This document shows positions 1 through 11,674 of a DNA stretch of 64,000 bases, in pieces. Origin of the DNA: Lepisosteus oculatus (Eukaryota; Chordata; Actinopteri; Semionotiformes; Lepisosteidae); contig NC_090706.1 in the NCBI RefSeq assembly GCF_040954835.1, positions 27,847,148 through 27,911,147 on the forward strand. The letters are read 5' to 3'. The first letter of the stretch is position 1. Every line of letters begins with the position of its first letter. The notes beneath the pieces were generated by a model. It did no database searches. It saw nothing but the letters and a program-made list of their open reading frames with translations, and was not told the DNA's origin. The position numbers and the translations under genes were made by a program.

Positions 1-1600
1 TGCAATGGTCTCTGTACAGCCGAGAGAAAAAGTATGTGAACCGGTTGGAATCATCTGCGTTCATGCATTAATTGCTCTTCCGATATTCATCTAAATAATA
101 ATAATAGAAAAATACATTCTGATTAAACAACAAAAAATTGTCATGTCTATTTCTTTCCTGTCACTGTACATAGAGTCTTCACGCAAGAACTGTATTCTCA
201 TCCCATTAGCCTGAAAAACTGCAGGACAGACAGATAAAACAGAGACCAACTGAACCAACAGACCAGCCCTTTTGGAATCTGGAGAAGACAGGCTCTACAA
301 GAGGGGACTGAACATCTGCAAAACTGTGCCATTTTGGCTGGTCAAGAAACAAAGCTGCCATTGGAGGGAATCTCACGTGATATTGGGTTTAATAAGCTGC
401 AGTTTCTTGCACATCAAGTTCTGAATGCTCGCTTTAATTATTTTAAATGTCGTATAACAGGAATGTCATTTATCTGACCCGGCTGTTTTCAGGGTACCCA
501 GTTTTACAAGCAGCAAACTGCTGGGCAATGGGAAAGGCTTCTGCTTCACTGAAAAGGCTAAGAAAACCCAAAACATCAGCAGTCAATAATGTCCAGACCG
601 GAGGTGTTCAATCCTGAGCCTGGAGGCCTGGTTTGTCTGCAGGCTTCTACTTCATATCTGTTGTTCTGTGTTTATCGTTCTGTACTATCCGTTGTATGTT
701 GTTCTAAGTTGTGCATGATGGTTGGCTGCAACTTTCATTATTTACTGTTTTGTAATGTACTGTGCATAATGCGTGAAAGTGTTGGCAATTGTACTGTTCA
801 CATCCCGAGAACACAGTGCAAACTGCAAATAAATTCCTCCTCTCTAGGTCTCCTTACAGCGGCAGCACCTAAAGAGCTGGGAGTTTAATAGATTCAGTTC
901 AGCTAGATATAAGCTGATTTAAGTGATGAAACCCTGCTTCAATACCAGCCCTCCAAGATCAGTTTGATGCTCCTGGTCTAGACATTATTAATCATAAAAA
1001 CTAGGTACTTGAAGACATGATTTGTACACAAAGGAGATTGGACCACACAAGTCACACCGCTCCTAAACCAAGTTACTCATTTCTTCGCTGAAGAACCGAG
1101 CCAAGCAGCAGCCCGGATCCCGAGGCAGCTTTAACCGGGTGAACCAAAACAACTTTCGTTTCTTAACCACCGATACAGCCAATCGAGTTTTTTTAATATT
1201 TATCAACCCTACACACCGATTCAAAAGTGACCACATTTGAAAACGTATAACATGCAGCAGCTCAACAGAAGCTTCACCCCTTGAAAGGAGTGCTACTCTT
1301 CCAATAGGTCATATTCCTCTGGAAACATAAACGACAGCATCGTGAAAGACACAAACCACACTTTTTCGGGACTAATTTATAAGTGGCAGAAGTCAGTGAA
1401 GGAAGTTATAAATGCATGCCTGCGATAAACAGTTTCAACAGGCCAGATCAGTAGCTACTCGGTCTTAATAACTCATTTCAATGAAATAATGGCACTACAA
1501 TACACCTTATAAGCTCCTTGTTTGAACACACGGTGTTTTGTGAGGCGCCCATTCTCTAAAACTTAGGATGCCAACAGATTTCTTTGAAATACATTAGGTA
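1..1600. other. non-coding stretch, no gene recognised
   Basis: I see no coding exon here. The longest open frame (589-888, 99 codons) has no recognisable domain and no splice context. By synteny with human 5q32 a csnk1a1 3' end might be expected on this side of il17b, but I could not identify any of its coding sequence. If the promoter-like motif at 1687-1700 drives a leftward gene, this stretch would be its first intron; that is inference. Confidence 0.4.
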
Positions 1601-1720
1601 CAGCAGATCTTACCCTGCCGATCACTTCACTATGGCCGCCGGAAAAGAGAGTCCAGAAGTACTTCCGCTCACATTAGTGCGCCGGTGTTCTCGCGAGAAC
1701 TTCTGAGCTGAACGAGAACA
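1600..1720. promoter_or_regulatory. candidate TATA-less promoter with TCTCGCGAGA palindrome
   Basis: Positions 1687-1700 form a perfect 14-bp palindrome containing TCTCGCGAGA, an element known from housekeeping promoters. An ETS-like CGGAAGT (minus strand) lies within about 30 bp, and the stretch is CpG-rich in an AT-rich neighbourhood. On the minus strand a good donor-like sequence (CAGG then GTAAGA) follows near 1610, so a leftward non-coding first exon is possible. On the plus strand the ATG at 1633 opens only 24 codons. The direction and the gene served are unknown. Confidence 0.35.
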
Positions 1721-1884
1721 GAACGCTTGTTCAAATTATGAACAGCGACACTCAGCGGAGACTCAATAACAGTAGCGTCTCAGAATGGAGTATTATTAAG
1801 AAATAAACATATCAGAGTGTCATTTCAAGAAAGAAATATTTCAAATAAAATGAGAAAAGAACTGAGAAAAATGCTACATATCTA

Positions 1885-2155
1885 ATGGAATGTCCGTAAC
1901 TGACAGGCTTTGCAGGAAAGTACAGGTAGAAACAACTGCAAGTGTGCTTAAAACTGAGAAGAGGAGGCACTCCTTGAACCCAAAGAGTAGGGGGAGTTTG
2001 GATAAGCTATCCAACCACGTTGCTGTAGTTGATACTCTGGCTTCTTTCAAGAAACAGCTGGACAAGTTTTTGAATCAATTAACTATTATTAAATGGGCTA
2101 GTTGGGGCTGATTAGCCTCCTCTCATTTGTAACTCTTCTTTTGTTCTTCATGCTG
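1885..2155 (+). repeat. CR1/L2-like LINE 3' fragment
   Basis: The plus-strand translation includes a peptide of the type VVDTLASFKKQLDKFL, typical of the C-terminal end of CR1/L2-like ORF2 proteins. It is followed by the tail usual for such fragments in fish (AATGGGCTAGTTGG, then CCTCCTCTCATTTGTAAC). The same tail occurs at 4290-4740, and in reverse at 19790-20110 and 13450-13640. The copy is severely 5'-truncated and cannot be active. Confidence 0.6.
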
Positions 2156-2284
2156 TACGTACATTAACAGAGAAATAGCAATGTCTCAATGACTTTGGTC
2201 AGACTTCTACTAATAATTTCTTGCACGTTCATTAACTACTCAGACAGTTGTTAATGAATACATAAGAACATGCCCAACTTTTGT

Positions 2285-2775
2285 ATCTATCACCATACAG
2301 GTGATATAGCGAGCAGGTATATCACCCTGCAACCCACGACTTGCAGTCCACTGGAGCTCAGCAGGTGTGAGCCTGGGCCATACCTGGATAGGAGACTCCT
2401 GGGAAAGCTAAAGTTGCTGCTGGAAGACTTGTCAGTTGGACCAGTAGAGGGTGTGCGTCCTAATGTCCCAGTATAGTTATGGGGACACTACACTGTAAAA
2501 AACAAAGATGCCGTCCAAAGGACAAGATGTAAAATTGAGGTCCTGACCCTCTGTGGTCATTAAAAATTGTAGGTTGTATGGTGAAAAAAGTAGGGATGTT
2601 ACCCCAGTGTCCTGGCCTTTACCAATCACGGCCACCTAATAATCATAATCTCTGAATTGGCTTCATCTCTCTGTTCTCCTCCCCACAGGTAGCTGATATG
2701 TACTGAGCATTTTGGTGCACTTTGGCTGCCATCACATCATCCGGGTAGGTGCTGCACATTGTGGTGGGGGGGCAT
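2285..2775 (+). repeat. 5S rRNA-derived SINE, diverged copy
   Basis: The head around 2330-2400 matches the 5S rRNA internal promoter region (AGCAGGTGTGAGCCTGGGCC, then CCTGGATAGGAGACTCCTGGG). The body then matches the copies at 3326-3869, 15020-15455 and 53245-53722. This copy has lost the ATT-repeat tail and carries more substitutions than the one at 3326, so it is probably older. Confidence 0.75.
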
Positions 2776-3142
2776 TGCTGTATAGGATTAGCAGTATTAG
2801 CTGTATTTGGCCTTAGGTCTTAAGGCCAAAAGGTGTTTAGAGCAGTAATCTAAAAGTAATGACAGAGATAAAAAGTCCCTGATACAGTATGTACAATCAC
2901 AATTCTTATAAAAACCGAAGGGAGGGACCACTGACTGCATAAGAGGCCTTTAGATTGAAGCTAGAAGAGAAGGTACATGGTCAGAAAATCATTGGATTTG
3001 AGATTTGATTAAAATCTAGGCATGTGACGTGTGAATACACCTATTATTGAGGTCATTCCTAGATACACTTGGAAGTAAAACAGAAGTGATCAACTAGGCA
3101 ATTATCTTCTCGATAGCACACAGGGAAAGATATTACCATTCT

Positions 3143-3970
3143 GAATACACCATTTGCAAGCAATGGGCACAAGGCAGGATACACCCTGTAGAGGACACCA
3201 GTCCATCACAGGGCAGACACAGACACTCACACCAAAGCCAATTTTCCCTGAAGCCAACTATAACTTGATCAAAATAACCTACCACTGTGATTCTGGACCA
3301 TGGGAGGAAACCTGCACACAAACATCAGCAGCCATATCACCCTGCAACTCACAACTAGCAACCCACTGAAGCTAAGCAGGTGTGAGCCTGGTCAGTACCT
3401 GGATGGGAGACCTCCTGGGAAAAACTAAGGTTGCTGCTGGAAGAGGTGTTAGTGGGGCCAGCAGGGGGCGCTCACCTGACGGGGACACTATACTGTAAAC
3501 AGGCGCCGTGCTTCGGATGAGACGTAAAACCGAGGTCCTGACTCTCTGTGGTCATTAAAAATCCCAGGGTGCTTCTCGAAAAGAGTAGGGGTGTAACCCC
3601 GGTGTCCTGGCCAAATTTTCAATTGGCCCTTACTAATCATGGCCTCCTAATAATCCCCCTCTATGAATTGGCTACATTACTCTGCTCTCCTCCCCACTGA
3701 TAGCTGATGTGTGGTGAGCGTTCTGGCGCACTATGGCTGCCGTCGCATCATCCAGGTGGATGCTGCACATTGGTGGTGGTGGAGGGGAGTCCCCATTACC
3801 TGTAAAGTGCTTTGAGTGGAGTGTCCAGAAAAGTGCTATATAAGTGTAAGCAATTATTATTATTATTATAACATACAGACTCCACACAGATAGCACCCAA
3901 GGTCAAGAGTTAAACCCAAGGCCCCACTGCTGCAGTGCTGCAATGGTAACCACTGTGCCAGCATGCCACT
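3143..3970 (-). repeat. TGGA-tail tRNA SINE, split by a 5S SINE
   Basis: This is a minus-strand copy of the fish tRNA-derived SINE whose 3' part reads, on the other strand, as GCACAAGGCAGG, ACACCCTG, CCAGTCCATCACAGGG. Its two halves lie at 3143-3325 and 3870-3970 and are separated by a complete 5S-derived SINE. The 5-bp sequence AACAT occurs on both sides of the insertion (3321-3325 and 3870-3874), as expected for a target-site duplication. Confidence 0.7.
3326..3869 (+). repeat. 5S rRNA-derived SINE (SINE3 type), full-length
   Basis: The head at about 3370-3425 closely matches the 5S rRNA gene (GAAGCTAAGCAGG, GCCTGGTCAGTACCTGGATG, GGAGACC). A body of about 400 bp follows, then a 3' tail ending in AAGCAATT and an ATT triplet run. 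It is inserted in a tRNA-derived SINE with flanking AACAT repeats. It is a Pol III-type non-autonomous element that depends on a LINE. It is not a functional 5S gene: the 5S region is mutated and fused to unrelated sequence. Confidence 0.8.
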
Positions 3971-4289
3971 CTAGTTAATTAATAACTACTTACATTTAAA
4001 GAGAGCTTTTTATCCTGAAGTATCCCTAATATACTTAATCGGATATCCTTGGCAACCCACGACAATGCACAGCAGCCATTCTGCACAGCAGAGTAGGGGG
4101 GAGGAGAAATTTCTCCAATAAGGGGGTTAAGGTGAGACTTTAGAGAGGCAAGACTCTTCAAGCCCAGACTGGAATTTAGCCAGGACACTGGGGTTAGCAC
4201 CCCTGCTCTTATGAACTAACATTGGTTTATCATCTCATCCAACAAAGGCACCATCTACAGTAAAGTGTTCCTGTCTCCATTCTGCAGGG

Positions 4290-4740
4290 AATAGTTAAAA
4301 ATAACCCTAAGGACAGAGGGGGAACCTACTCAGAACTTCTTTACCCACAGGGTTGTGGGAGAGTGGAACAAGCTGCCTATACACGTTGTTGAAGCTGATA
4401 CTCTGGCGTCTTCTAAAAATGGGTGAAATCCTTGGATCAATTAACTACTAGGGACAAGTAACGGTTTATTCCATGCTGAAAAGAGAAGAAAAGAAACACG
4501 ATGTTTCCGCTGTGGAGCCTTCTTCGGGTGGACACCCCTGAAGACGGCACCATAGCCGAAATGTCTGGCTTTTTTTCTTCTCTTTTCAGCATGGAATAAA
4601 CCTTTCCTTGCTGCTCTGCAGCCTACGCATGCTGACGCAGCTCTCTACTTCAATTAACTACTGACAACCAAATGGGCTCGTTGAGCCAGATAGTCTCCTC
4701 TCATTTGTAACCTTTCTTCTGTTCTTATATTCATTGTAGA
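4290..4740 (+). repeat. CR1/L2-like LINE 3' fragment, interrupted
   Basis: This is the same LINE-tail family as 1885-2155: GTGGAACAAGCTGCCTA, GAAGCTGATACTCTGGC, then AAATGGGCTCGTTGAGCC and CCTCCTCTCATTTGTAACC. The fragment is interrupted at 4450-4649 by a foldback element flanked by a 13-bp duplication of LINE sequence. Confidence 0.6.
4450..4649. mobile_element. 200-bp foldback element with 13-bp target duplication
   Basis: The insert lies between two copies of TCAATTAACTACT (4437-4449 and 4650-4662). Inside it, 4463-4492 and 4573-4602 form a 30-bp perfect inverted repeat beginning GGTTTATTCCATGC. The loop carries the motif GAAGACGGCACCATAGCCGAAATG, of a kind seen in many fish repeats. There is no ORF. 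A 13-bp duplication is long for a DNA transposon MITE and is more typical of LINE-mediated insertion, so the mechanism is unclear. Confidence 0.6.
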
Positions 4741-4744
4741 GCAC

Positions 4745-6640
4745 AGGTTTGGCAAATCTAATGCCAAAAGTGACACCTACTTCTCCACCAACACTTTACT
4801 TTTGTTGTTCCTAGGAAGTCTCCAAGCCCACCACTGACCCCTTCTACGATCTGACATGGAAGGAGGTAATACTGCTGTCAACACAGATGGAGAGCTAGGC
4901 GTAGGGTGCAATCTTCACAAGTCTGACAGAACAGTGCTGTATTGGGGGAACAAAAAAAGTACATGAGCTGTATGAACACAAAATTGTATTCAGTGAATTT
5001 CACATTAAATTTACACTAAGAAAGCAGCAGAATCAAGAAACATCAAAACAAATAAAACATCTTATTGTTCCTTTTTAAGACCTTTGAGCTTTGAATGTCT
5101 CTTGCAAAATTTTGCTTCTGCAAAGAATAAACGATTCTTATATTGTTTGATATAATCTAAAGAACAGACTTTTTCTGCACACATTATTGCGCGAAAACTA
5201 AAACCCAGAAAAACAAACAAAAATGTGAAGCCTGGTTTGTAATTGAAGGGTACTCTAACTCGAAGAAAACGTGGAACAGTGTTGGAATTCTCTGTCAGGT
5301 TGAACTAATAGTGAATGAGAACTCGCCTGCTGGTAAACATGGTAACTCAGAACCTGTCTCGAATTTTCCACTAAGGGGAAAGAAGGAAAGAATTGTTTCA
5401 AAGAGCCACGACCTCAGAATCTTGTCATGACCCGGTTTTTGCCGGAATATTTTGTTCACCCCCCCCACTTCCTCGCGCTTTTTTAGGGTTTAAAGCATTA
5501 CTCATCCACTAAGAAAAAAAAATGAATTGTGGGAACGGGTTTCTCAAAAACACTGTTCTCGTGCACTTGTTCAAAGCGAAATCTAAATATTGTATGACAG
5601 AATTTATTGCGGTCACCTGTGCGCTAGAGGGCTTTTTTCTCTCTTCAGAATTATAAAAGTCCTGAGCATGCAAACAAGTCCTCCGAATATAAAAGAATCT
5701 GGGATCTTTAAGCAGGTGCTCTTTACAGCGCTGTGTCAACATTGGGCTCTCAAATGCGGATGTGCGGAGAGAAAAGAAACTTCGACAGGATTACAGAAAT
5801 AAAACGCGCCTTGTGTTGCTCCGATAATGCGCTAAATTCCCTTCGAAAGGGCGTTTCCTGCGGTGTTATTTGCTCGTTCTGTGAGGCATTGTCTGAGCCC
5901 CGGAGTTTTAGATTTCATATTATGAGACATGCATTGAAGGAAAGACATAAAGAGAATGAAAGAAATTGCACAAAGAAAAGCGAACCTTAACCATACAAAA
6001 GCATGGGATACAAAGACCATACTAAACCAGCCACGATCAGAACAATATAAAATACAAAAATATACATATATTGCTCTTTCATTATGTAAATACATTTAAT
6101 TATATATATATATCAAATAAGAATTCTGTATATTTAGAGGAAAATAATATATAAATATAGCACCCCCAGCGCGCACACACACGAAAACAAAAATCGTATT
6201 CTCCAACTTGATAATCAAATCTTCGCATTCCGAACATCTCACGACATATGACTCAATTCTGAGTATACCTGTGTTTGAAAACAAAAGGATTGTATGAGAC
6301 CTGATTAGTTATTGTAGTTTATTATCATTTATGATCATTTTGGATACTTTCGAACAGCTGCAAAGACTTCCAGTGGCTTTAAGGTATTTGCCAACATCTG
6401 TTCCTTTGAAAGACACGAGATAAATGTCTCTAGTTATTACATTTTTTAAAGTGAAATACGTTGTTGTTATCGTTTTAATTCAGAGCATTTAGGCTGGCAT
6501 GAGCGTTGTTCTTTGGACACTACCCAAAGGAGAAACATATAAAAGGATGTCAAAATGAATAAACGTTAACCGCAAAGCACAAAGCGTTTAATTATTAACT
6601 GCTGCCTGTGTTCTCATTGTGGGAAATAAGAAAGCTGTTC
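4745..6640. other. non-coding, upstream of il17b
   Basis: The sequence is AT-rich, with short open frames only (for example 5733-5990 and 5832-6095) that overlap one another on both strands and show no domain. There is a short TATATA run near 6100. No gene or clear repeat is recognised. Confidence 0.4.
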
Positions 6641-6655
6641 GCATCATTAAGGCGC

Positions 6656-6662
6656 TATAAAA
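6656..6662 (+). promoter_or_regulatory. il17b: candidate TATA box of il17b
   Basis: TATAAAA lies about 450 bp upstream of the il17b start codon in a locally CpG-richer stretch. No upstream coding exon intervenes. It is a plausible core promoter for il17b with a 5' UTR of about 430 nt. The call rests on motif and position only. Confidence 0.3.
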
Positions 6663-7115
6663 CTCCAGCTGCCTGCATGCCTTCGCCCGCTGGATTATAA
6701 AGAAACTGCACGGCCGTTACCTGAGGGTCTGGCGATGCTCACGAGAGTCGGTGTGTCAGAGCCCACGTGGTGAGGGGGATTAGATCTAAACTAGTTCAAT
6801 TTACCTGCATCTTCATATCCACTTTCCGACACCAAGGTGTCTTTCACTGCATCGGCGCTCGGCGTTGCGGGTGGTGGAGCTCTCTGTTCCAGTCAGGCTT
6901 TTAGAATTCTGTCATCTAACCTAATGCAACTTTGCTTCGTCTACATTCGCCCTGTGCGTGCAGTTTCATTTAGTTTCCGTTTGCTCGGGGGAAAAAAGGC
7001 GCCCTAAGATGTCTTAAAAGAGGAAAAACACAGTAGAGTCCATGACTGAGCAATCGGTGTAACATCCGTCGATTCAATTTTTTTCCCGTCTGCGCTGAAC
7101 TCTTGGTCCAGTTCA

Positions 7116-8696
7116 ATGACTATGGCGAGAGCGTGCAAACCCATGGTAAGTGAGCTTTAATGGAGTTAGAACCGAGTTCTAACTGTATGACTGTATGCAA
7201 GTACGACGTTTCATTCATATTTGTCATTAAATGTCCGTGCTAATCTGAACAAAATGCGTAAAACGGACCGACCAATAAACAGGTGCATGTTTTGCTGAAG
7301 ATGTGCGAAATTAAAATCATGATACTTCAATATTGGTAAGTGCAGGAAAAAAATAATGTCAAGTGTTTGAAACGCGAAAAATGGATGAAAATCAATCACG
7401 AAATAGAACTGAAACGAATCTGGGTGCCTGGATTTTAACATGTAACGTTCCTAAGGTGTTTGCTGCGCTTACATTGTTGCGAAATAGTGCATTTTAACAA
7501 GGGCACACTCATTATCCTTTTATTTTCGTGCAATGTTGTCACCTGCTGCAGATCCTCGTGGCTGTGCTGCTGCTGTTTGTCGTGATGGCGACGGACACTG
7601 AATCGAGGGACAGGCGCAAAGACGAGCGAGGCGCGCGTCGGAAGAACGGCCGTTTGAGAAACAAGGGGAGCTCGGCGCGGCGCCACAACGGCACCTCGAT
7701 GAACAGCTCCCCGGACCCGGTCCTGGTGACGGCGGAGGGGGAGAGCTCGCAGACCTGGGAGGAAGACTACGAGAAGAGCATCGGCGATATGGTGGCACAA
7801 GTGAGGAACAACTCGGCGCTGTCCAAGACCAAGTGCGCGGTGGATCGGCGCCTATGGATGTCCAACACCCGCAGCCTCTCTCCCTGGTCTTACAGGTCAG
7901 TAAATGCAGCCTGTGATGGCACTCGCTCTTCCGTTATATCTCTGCCTGGCTTGTTGCGCACGAAACCTCTTGGTACTGCCCGAAGAGGTATTTTAAAGCT
8001 TTTCTCCAACACAGGGTCATTATGAACAAACTACTGCAGAATATGGTTCATTAAACTCGACAATAAACTGGAGTTAATTCAAACTTTCAGCTGAAATTGA
8101 AACAGTTAATGACAGCTCCCGCTGATTTCTCAATACCTGTACTTATGTGTATTTGTGACCTGTTGCTACATTGTACCTTCCTCTAAACTTTAGTAACGAC
8201 TTTTCAGCAAGCGTGGAACAACGTTTGCTCTAGGGCAGAAACAACAGCTTCAACAATCCTGGTCAGTTCCTTCAACTAACGGCAGGGAAGACCACCTCAA
8301 GAATAGGAACATTTTTTTTGCTCTTCACGTACTGTACCGCAATGAAACGCCTTAGATCAACGAGAACGTCCATCGCACCTCTTTGCATAAATCCAACTAT
8401 TTTCTCTCTTTTCCGCCCCTCTCTCCCACCCGCACAAACCCAGCATTAACCACGACGAGAATCGGATTCCCGTCGACATTCCCGAAGCCCAGTGTTCCTG
8501 CTCGGGCTGCATCAACCCCTTCACCATGCAGGAGGACCGGACCATGACCAGCGTGCCCATCTACACCAAAATCCCGGTCAAGAGGCTACTGTGCGACACG
8601 AAGAGCAGGAAGCAGAGGAAAAAGAAGAAGAACTGCATCCCGGAGTACCGCACGGTGGTGGAGAACATCGCAGTGGGCTGCACCTGCATTCTCTGA
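7116..8696 (+). CDS. il17b: interleukin-17B (il17b), 3 coding exons, 208 aa
   Basis: This is a secreted IL-17 family cytokine; in mammals IL-17B signals through IL-17RB. The coding exons are 7116-7145, 7552-7895 and 8444-8696. Splice sites are ATG|GTAAGT, GCAG|ATC, AG|GTCAGT and CCAG|C, and the phases agree. Residues 1 to about 24 form a signal peptide (hydrophobic ILVAVLLLFVVMA). N-glycosylation sequons are at N56, N61 and N96. From residue 83 the match to IL-17B is strong: YEKSIGDMVAQVRN, LWMSNTRSLSPWSYS, INHDENRIPVDIPEA, CINPFTMQED, and a terminal VGCTCIL. The family cysteines are present, including C105, C142, C144, C147 and the final CTC pair. The protein is longer than human IL-17B (180 aa), mainly in the basic N-terminal region and in a lysine/arginine-rich insert before the last cysteines. 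IL-17D was considered but fits poorly. A likely poly(A) signal lies at 9223-9228. The gene converges on pcyox1l. Confidence 0.93.
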
Positions 8697-9560
8697 GAGG
8701 GGAGACCGGCGCAGAGACATTCGAAGGTGAAGCGTGGGTGAGGCGTGAATCGCTCGCCCTCTCGTTTTCCTAACGGAAAAAAAAGACAACATTCCTGTAT
8801 CTTCTTCTACTGCTTTTAACTTTTGAGTGCCTCTGTGTGGTTCGGAAAACGGCCACTTGTTCCATGGTGTCCTTTCTGTATACATCTCACTTTTCCATAT
8901 ACAATCAACACTGTTAAAGGAGCGACTGCGTTTATAGACAACAGCTGCTTAATGAACAAAAAGAACACAGACTGTAGTCCGTAGTCCGTACCCCGACCCC
9001 TTCTCTTCCGACACACTCCTCTGCAGGCAACCCAATTTTCAGAGGAGGAAAGAGATTTCTCAATTGGGTTGAATGTCACAAAGATAACGAACGAGGAGGC
9101 CATTCTGCGTTTCTGACGTGCTTGGCTGCTAGGTCTTACTCAGCCATTGCTTGAGAGGAGTCAGGTTCTGGGCTTTGCCCATGCATGGTGGCTTTTTCCA
9201 GTCTCCCACCACCCTTTGCGTAAATAAAAGTGCCGCCCGTCCTCAGCTTTACAGGACAATGACTGATGTCGGATGGCATTGCCAAACAATACACAGAACA
9301 CCCTCTAGGGTTATCAACCAAAACATTTCAGTCCGGGTGTGTTAAAGTTAGAATAAATGTCACAGCCTATGTAATCTGCAAGATGGTTTTGGTATTTAAT
9401 ATAAGACTGAAATGATTCCACAGACTTAATTTCACACTTGTTTCATATGGCCGACTTGGTTCATGACTCTATTTTTCAAGGAAAATGTGCCTGATTACTA
9501 TAAAAAGGCAGAATTTCAACATTCTGATACACTTTGATTTATTCAAATATTTCCCATGTC
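8697..9560 (+). other. il17b 3' UTR and downstream non-coding DNA
   Basis: This follows the il17b stop codon. AATAAA occurs at 9223-9228, giving a 3' UTR of about 530 nt if it is used, and a second AATAAA lies near 9352. No coding sequence is seen. Confidence 0.45.
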
Positions 9561-9566
9561 TCTATC

Positions 9567-9905
9567 GCAGTGCAGTGGTTAGCACTGTTGCCCCCCTCAG
9601 TGTTGGGGCTCTGGGTTCAATTCCTGTGGTGTTATCTGTGTGGAGCTTGTATGTTCTCCCCATGTTTATGTGGGTTTCTTTGAAGTGCTCTGTTTTTTTC
9701 TTAAAAGTCCAAAGACATGCTGGGAGGTTAACTGACTTCTGAGAAAATTGGCCCTGGGGTGAGCGTGTGTATGTTTTGTCTGTGTGCGCTCTGCAATGGA
9801 CTGGTGTCCCGTCCGGGGTGTATCCTGCCTTGCACCTGTTGCTTCCCAGGATAAGCACCAGCTCCCCTGCAGCCCTGCACTGGATAGTGGTTAGAAAAAG
9901 GATGG
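9567..9905 (+). repeat. TGGA-tail tRNA-derived SINE
   Basis: The head contains a tRNA-like B box (GGGTTCAATTCC at about 9613). The body has the conserved TGTGTGGAGCTTGTATGTTC, GTCCAAAGACATGCTGG and GGACTGGTGTCCCGTCC blocks, and the end reads AAAAAGGATGG. It is full-length or nearly so. Confidence 0.75.
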
Positions 9906-11674
9906 GTGTATGTCATATCAATTTGAATACCAGGTTTTAGTAAATCTGAGCGACTGAGTGTGCATCTGAGAGACCACAGGCATGGGGGAACCCGGTTCTC
10001 AAAATCAACAGGCTGGACAAGTTTTCAGGCTTTAAACAGCCAGCACTGGCGGAAAACAAAATCTTTTGTTGAGCCTCTGCGTCCAGGTTCATCCTCCCAG
10101 CACTGGAATGGGAATCCACTTCAAACCACTGTTGTTCCTGGACTCCATCAAGGCCCTATTCCCCCCCTTCACCCCTAAACAGCCCCTGCCCTTCGTATTC
10201 TGCCCCCCCCCCCCCCCGTAGCTCCCACTGTGAGCCGAGCACTAGGGGTTCCTGGGAGACACTTAATGTTAAGTAAGAGAATCAGACCATTCTGGCAGTT
10301 AACTCGCAGAGTATTCACATGAAAACCTAAAGCTTTGATTACTGTTGAGGACTGGAAATGAACTAGCCTGAACTGGCTAGCAGGATATTTTCAAGGAGTT
10401 CTTGTGGTTTTGTCACGTCCTGGTCTTTGTTCACCACACAGATTGTAAACATTATTGAGACCTTCTGAGACTCTTGCACGACAAGTATTTGTCCTTTTTT
10501 TTTGTAGAGCAATTGCATTTCTTGCCCTGTGCTTGAACACTACAGAACAAATCCTGTCCAATATTAGAACAACCTTTCAATGGTACCTTCTGCTCAAAAT
10601 GCCGACATCTGTGTTATACAATGCAAAATAAATGGCAAAACTTCAAAACAGCTTTTGATATTTATTAAAGACCTTCTGGGGTGTCACTTCATTTGCAGAA
10701 CATTCTCAAAGAATTTTGAATTCAGAAACCTACAGTAGTCACAATCAGTGCTGTAAATTAATCTTTTGAAATAAAAAAGACTAACAGTCCTTTATCTCCT
10801 CCTTCAAAATCAAAAACGTTTTACAAAAATTCTTCAAACTCTCATTGTTTCATTTAGTATACTGCATGATACCATAATTAGGTCTGACAATCCACTGTCA
10901 TACTTGGAATTATCTGTAGAAGAAAAAACATCTTGTTAAAATGGAGTTTCCATGAACATGTCTACTATTTCACAGTGCAACTGTACTTGAACAAAGCAAT
11001 GAACTATAAAATTGAGATGAATTTCTTCCAGCCAGATCGAGTACTGGTTTGATTTTGCACAAAAAAATACTAGAAAATCTTAGTGTTATCTTACTATTAG
11101 TAATGTATATATACATACTATAAGTAAAGCACACCTTGTAAAGTAAGACTTTACACATATTGTTGAGATGCTACAGGACAAAGTCCAAGCTTACCAGAAC
11201 AGAAAGGTCAATTAACCTCTATGGGGCAGAAAAAAACAACAATGAAAATTAATACTGTTTCCTAACTTGCTTATATGTAACATAGTTTCCTATCAAGACC
11301 AGCTGGTGCACCTGGTTTTAGAGATCTGACAGGAAATGGGAAATGTAAATCTGTATTGTCACATGAACACTATACTTGACAATTAGCAAGCTGAAGCTGG
11401 GCTTCACGGCAGCATACGTTCCCCACGCTGGGAATAATCTGCTGGCCCTGGGAGTCAACGGATGTATGTCCCTGTGGCACTTCAAGACCACCACCATCAG
11501 AAAAACCTGACCCATCCCCTTCACCTGCTCACAGAAGGAAAGAATAGGTTCAATTTACCCTGCCATGTGGGTATTTGTGCTTTCCTGGAAGCAAATTGTA
11601 GTTCTTTTGGAGAAGTTAAATCAATTGACAATGTCAGACCCCAGCTCTCTTGCCCTCTCTAGGAGCCCGGTCGG
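9906..11674. other. intergenic between il17b and pcyox1l
   Basis: No coding exon is seen. The stretch contains a poly-C run near 10203-10217, and the 3' UTR of pcyox1l should lie in its right-hand part. A minus-strand AATAAA (TTTATT at 10661-10666) lies about 1 kb past the stop codon and is one possible cleavage signal. Confidence 0.4.

Noticed and set aside
3326-3869. Possible 5S rRNA gene
   Set aside because: The 5S-like head is mutated and fused to a SINE body and tail, and the same unit occurs elsewhere in the window.
7116-8696. Assignment of the cytokine as IL-17D
   Set aside because: The WMSNTRSLSPWSYS and NPFTMQED blocks match IL-17B, the C-terminus ends right after CTC as in IL-17B, and the pcyox1l neighbour fits IL17B.
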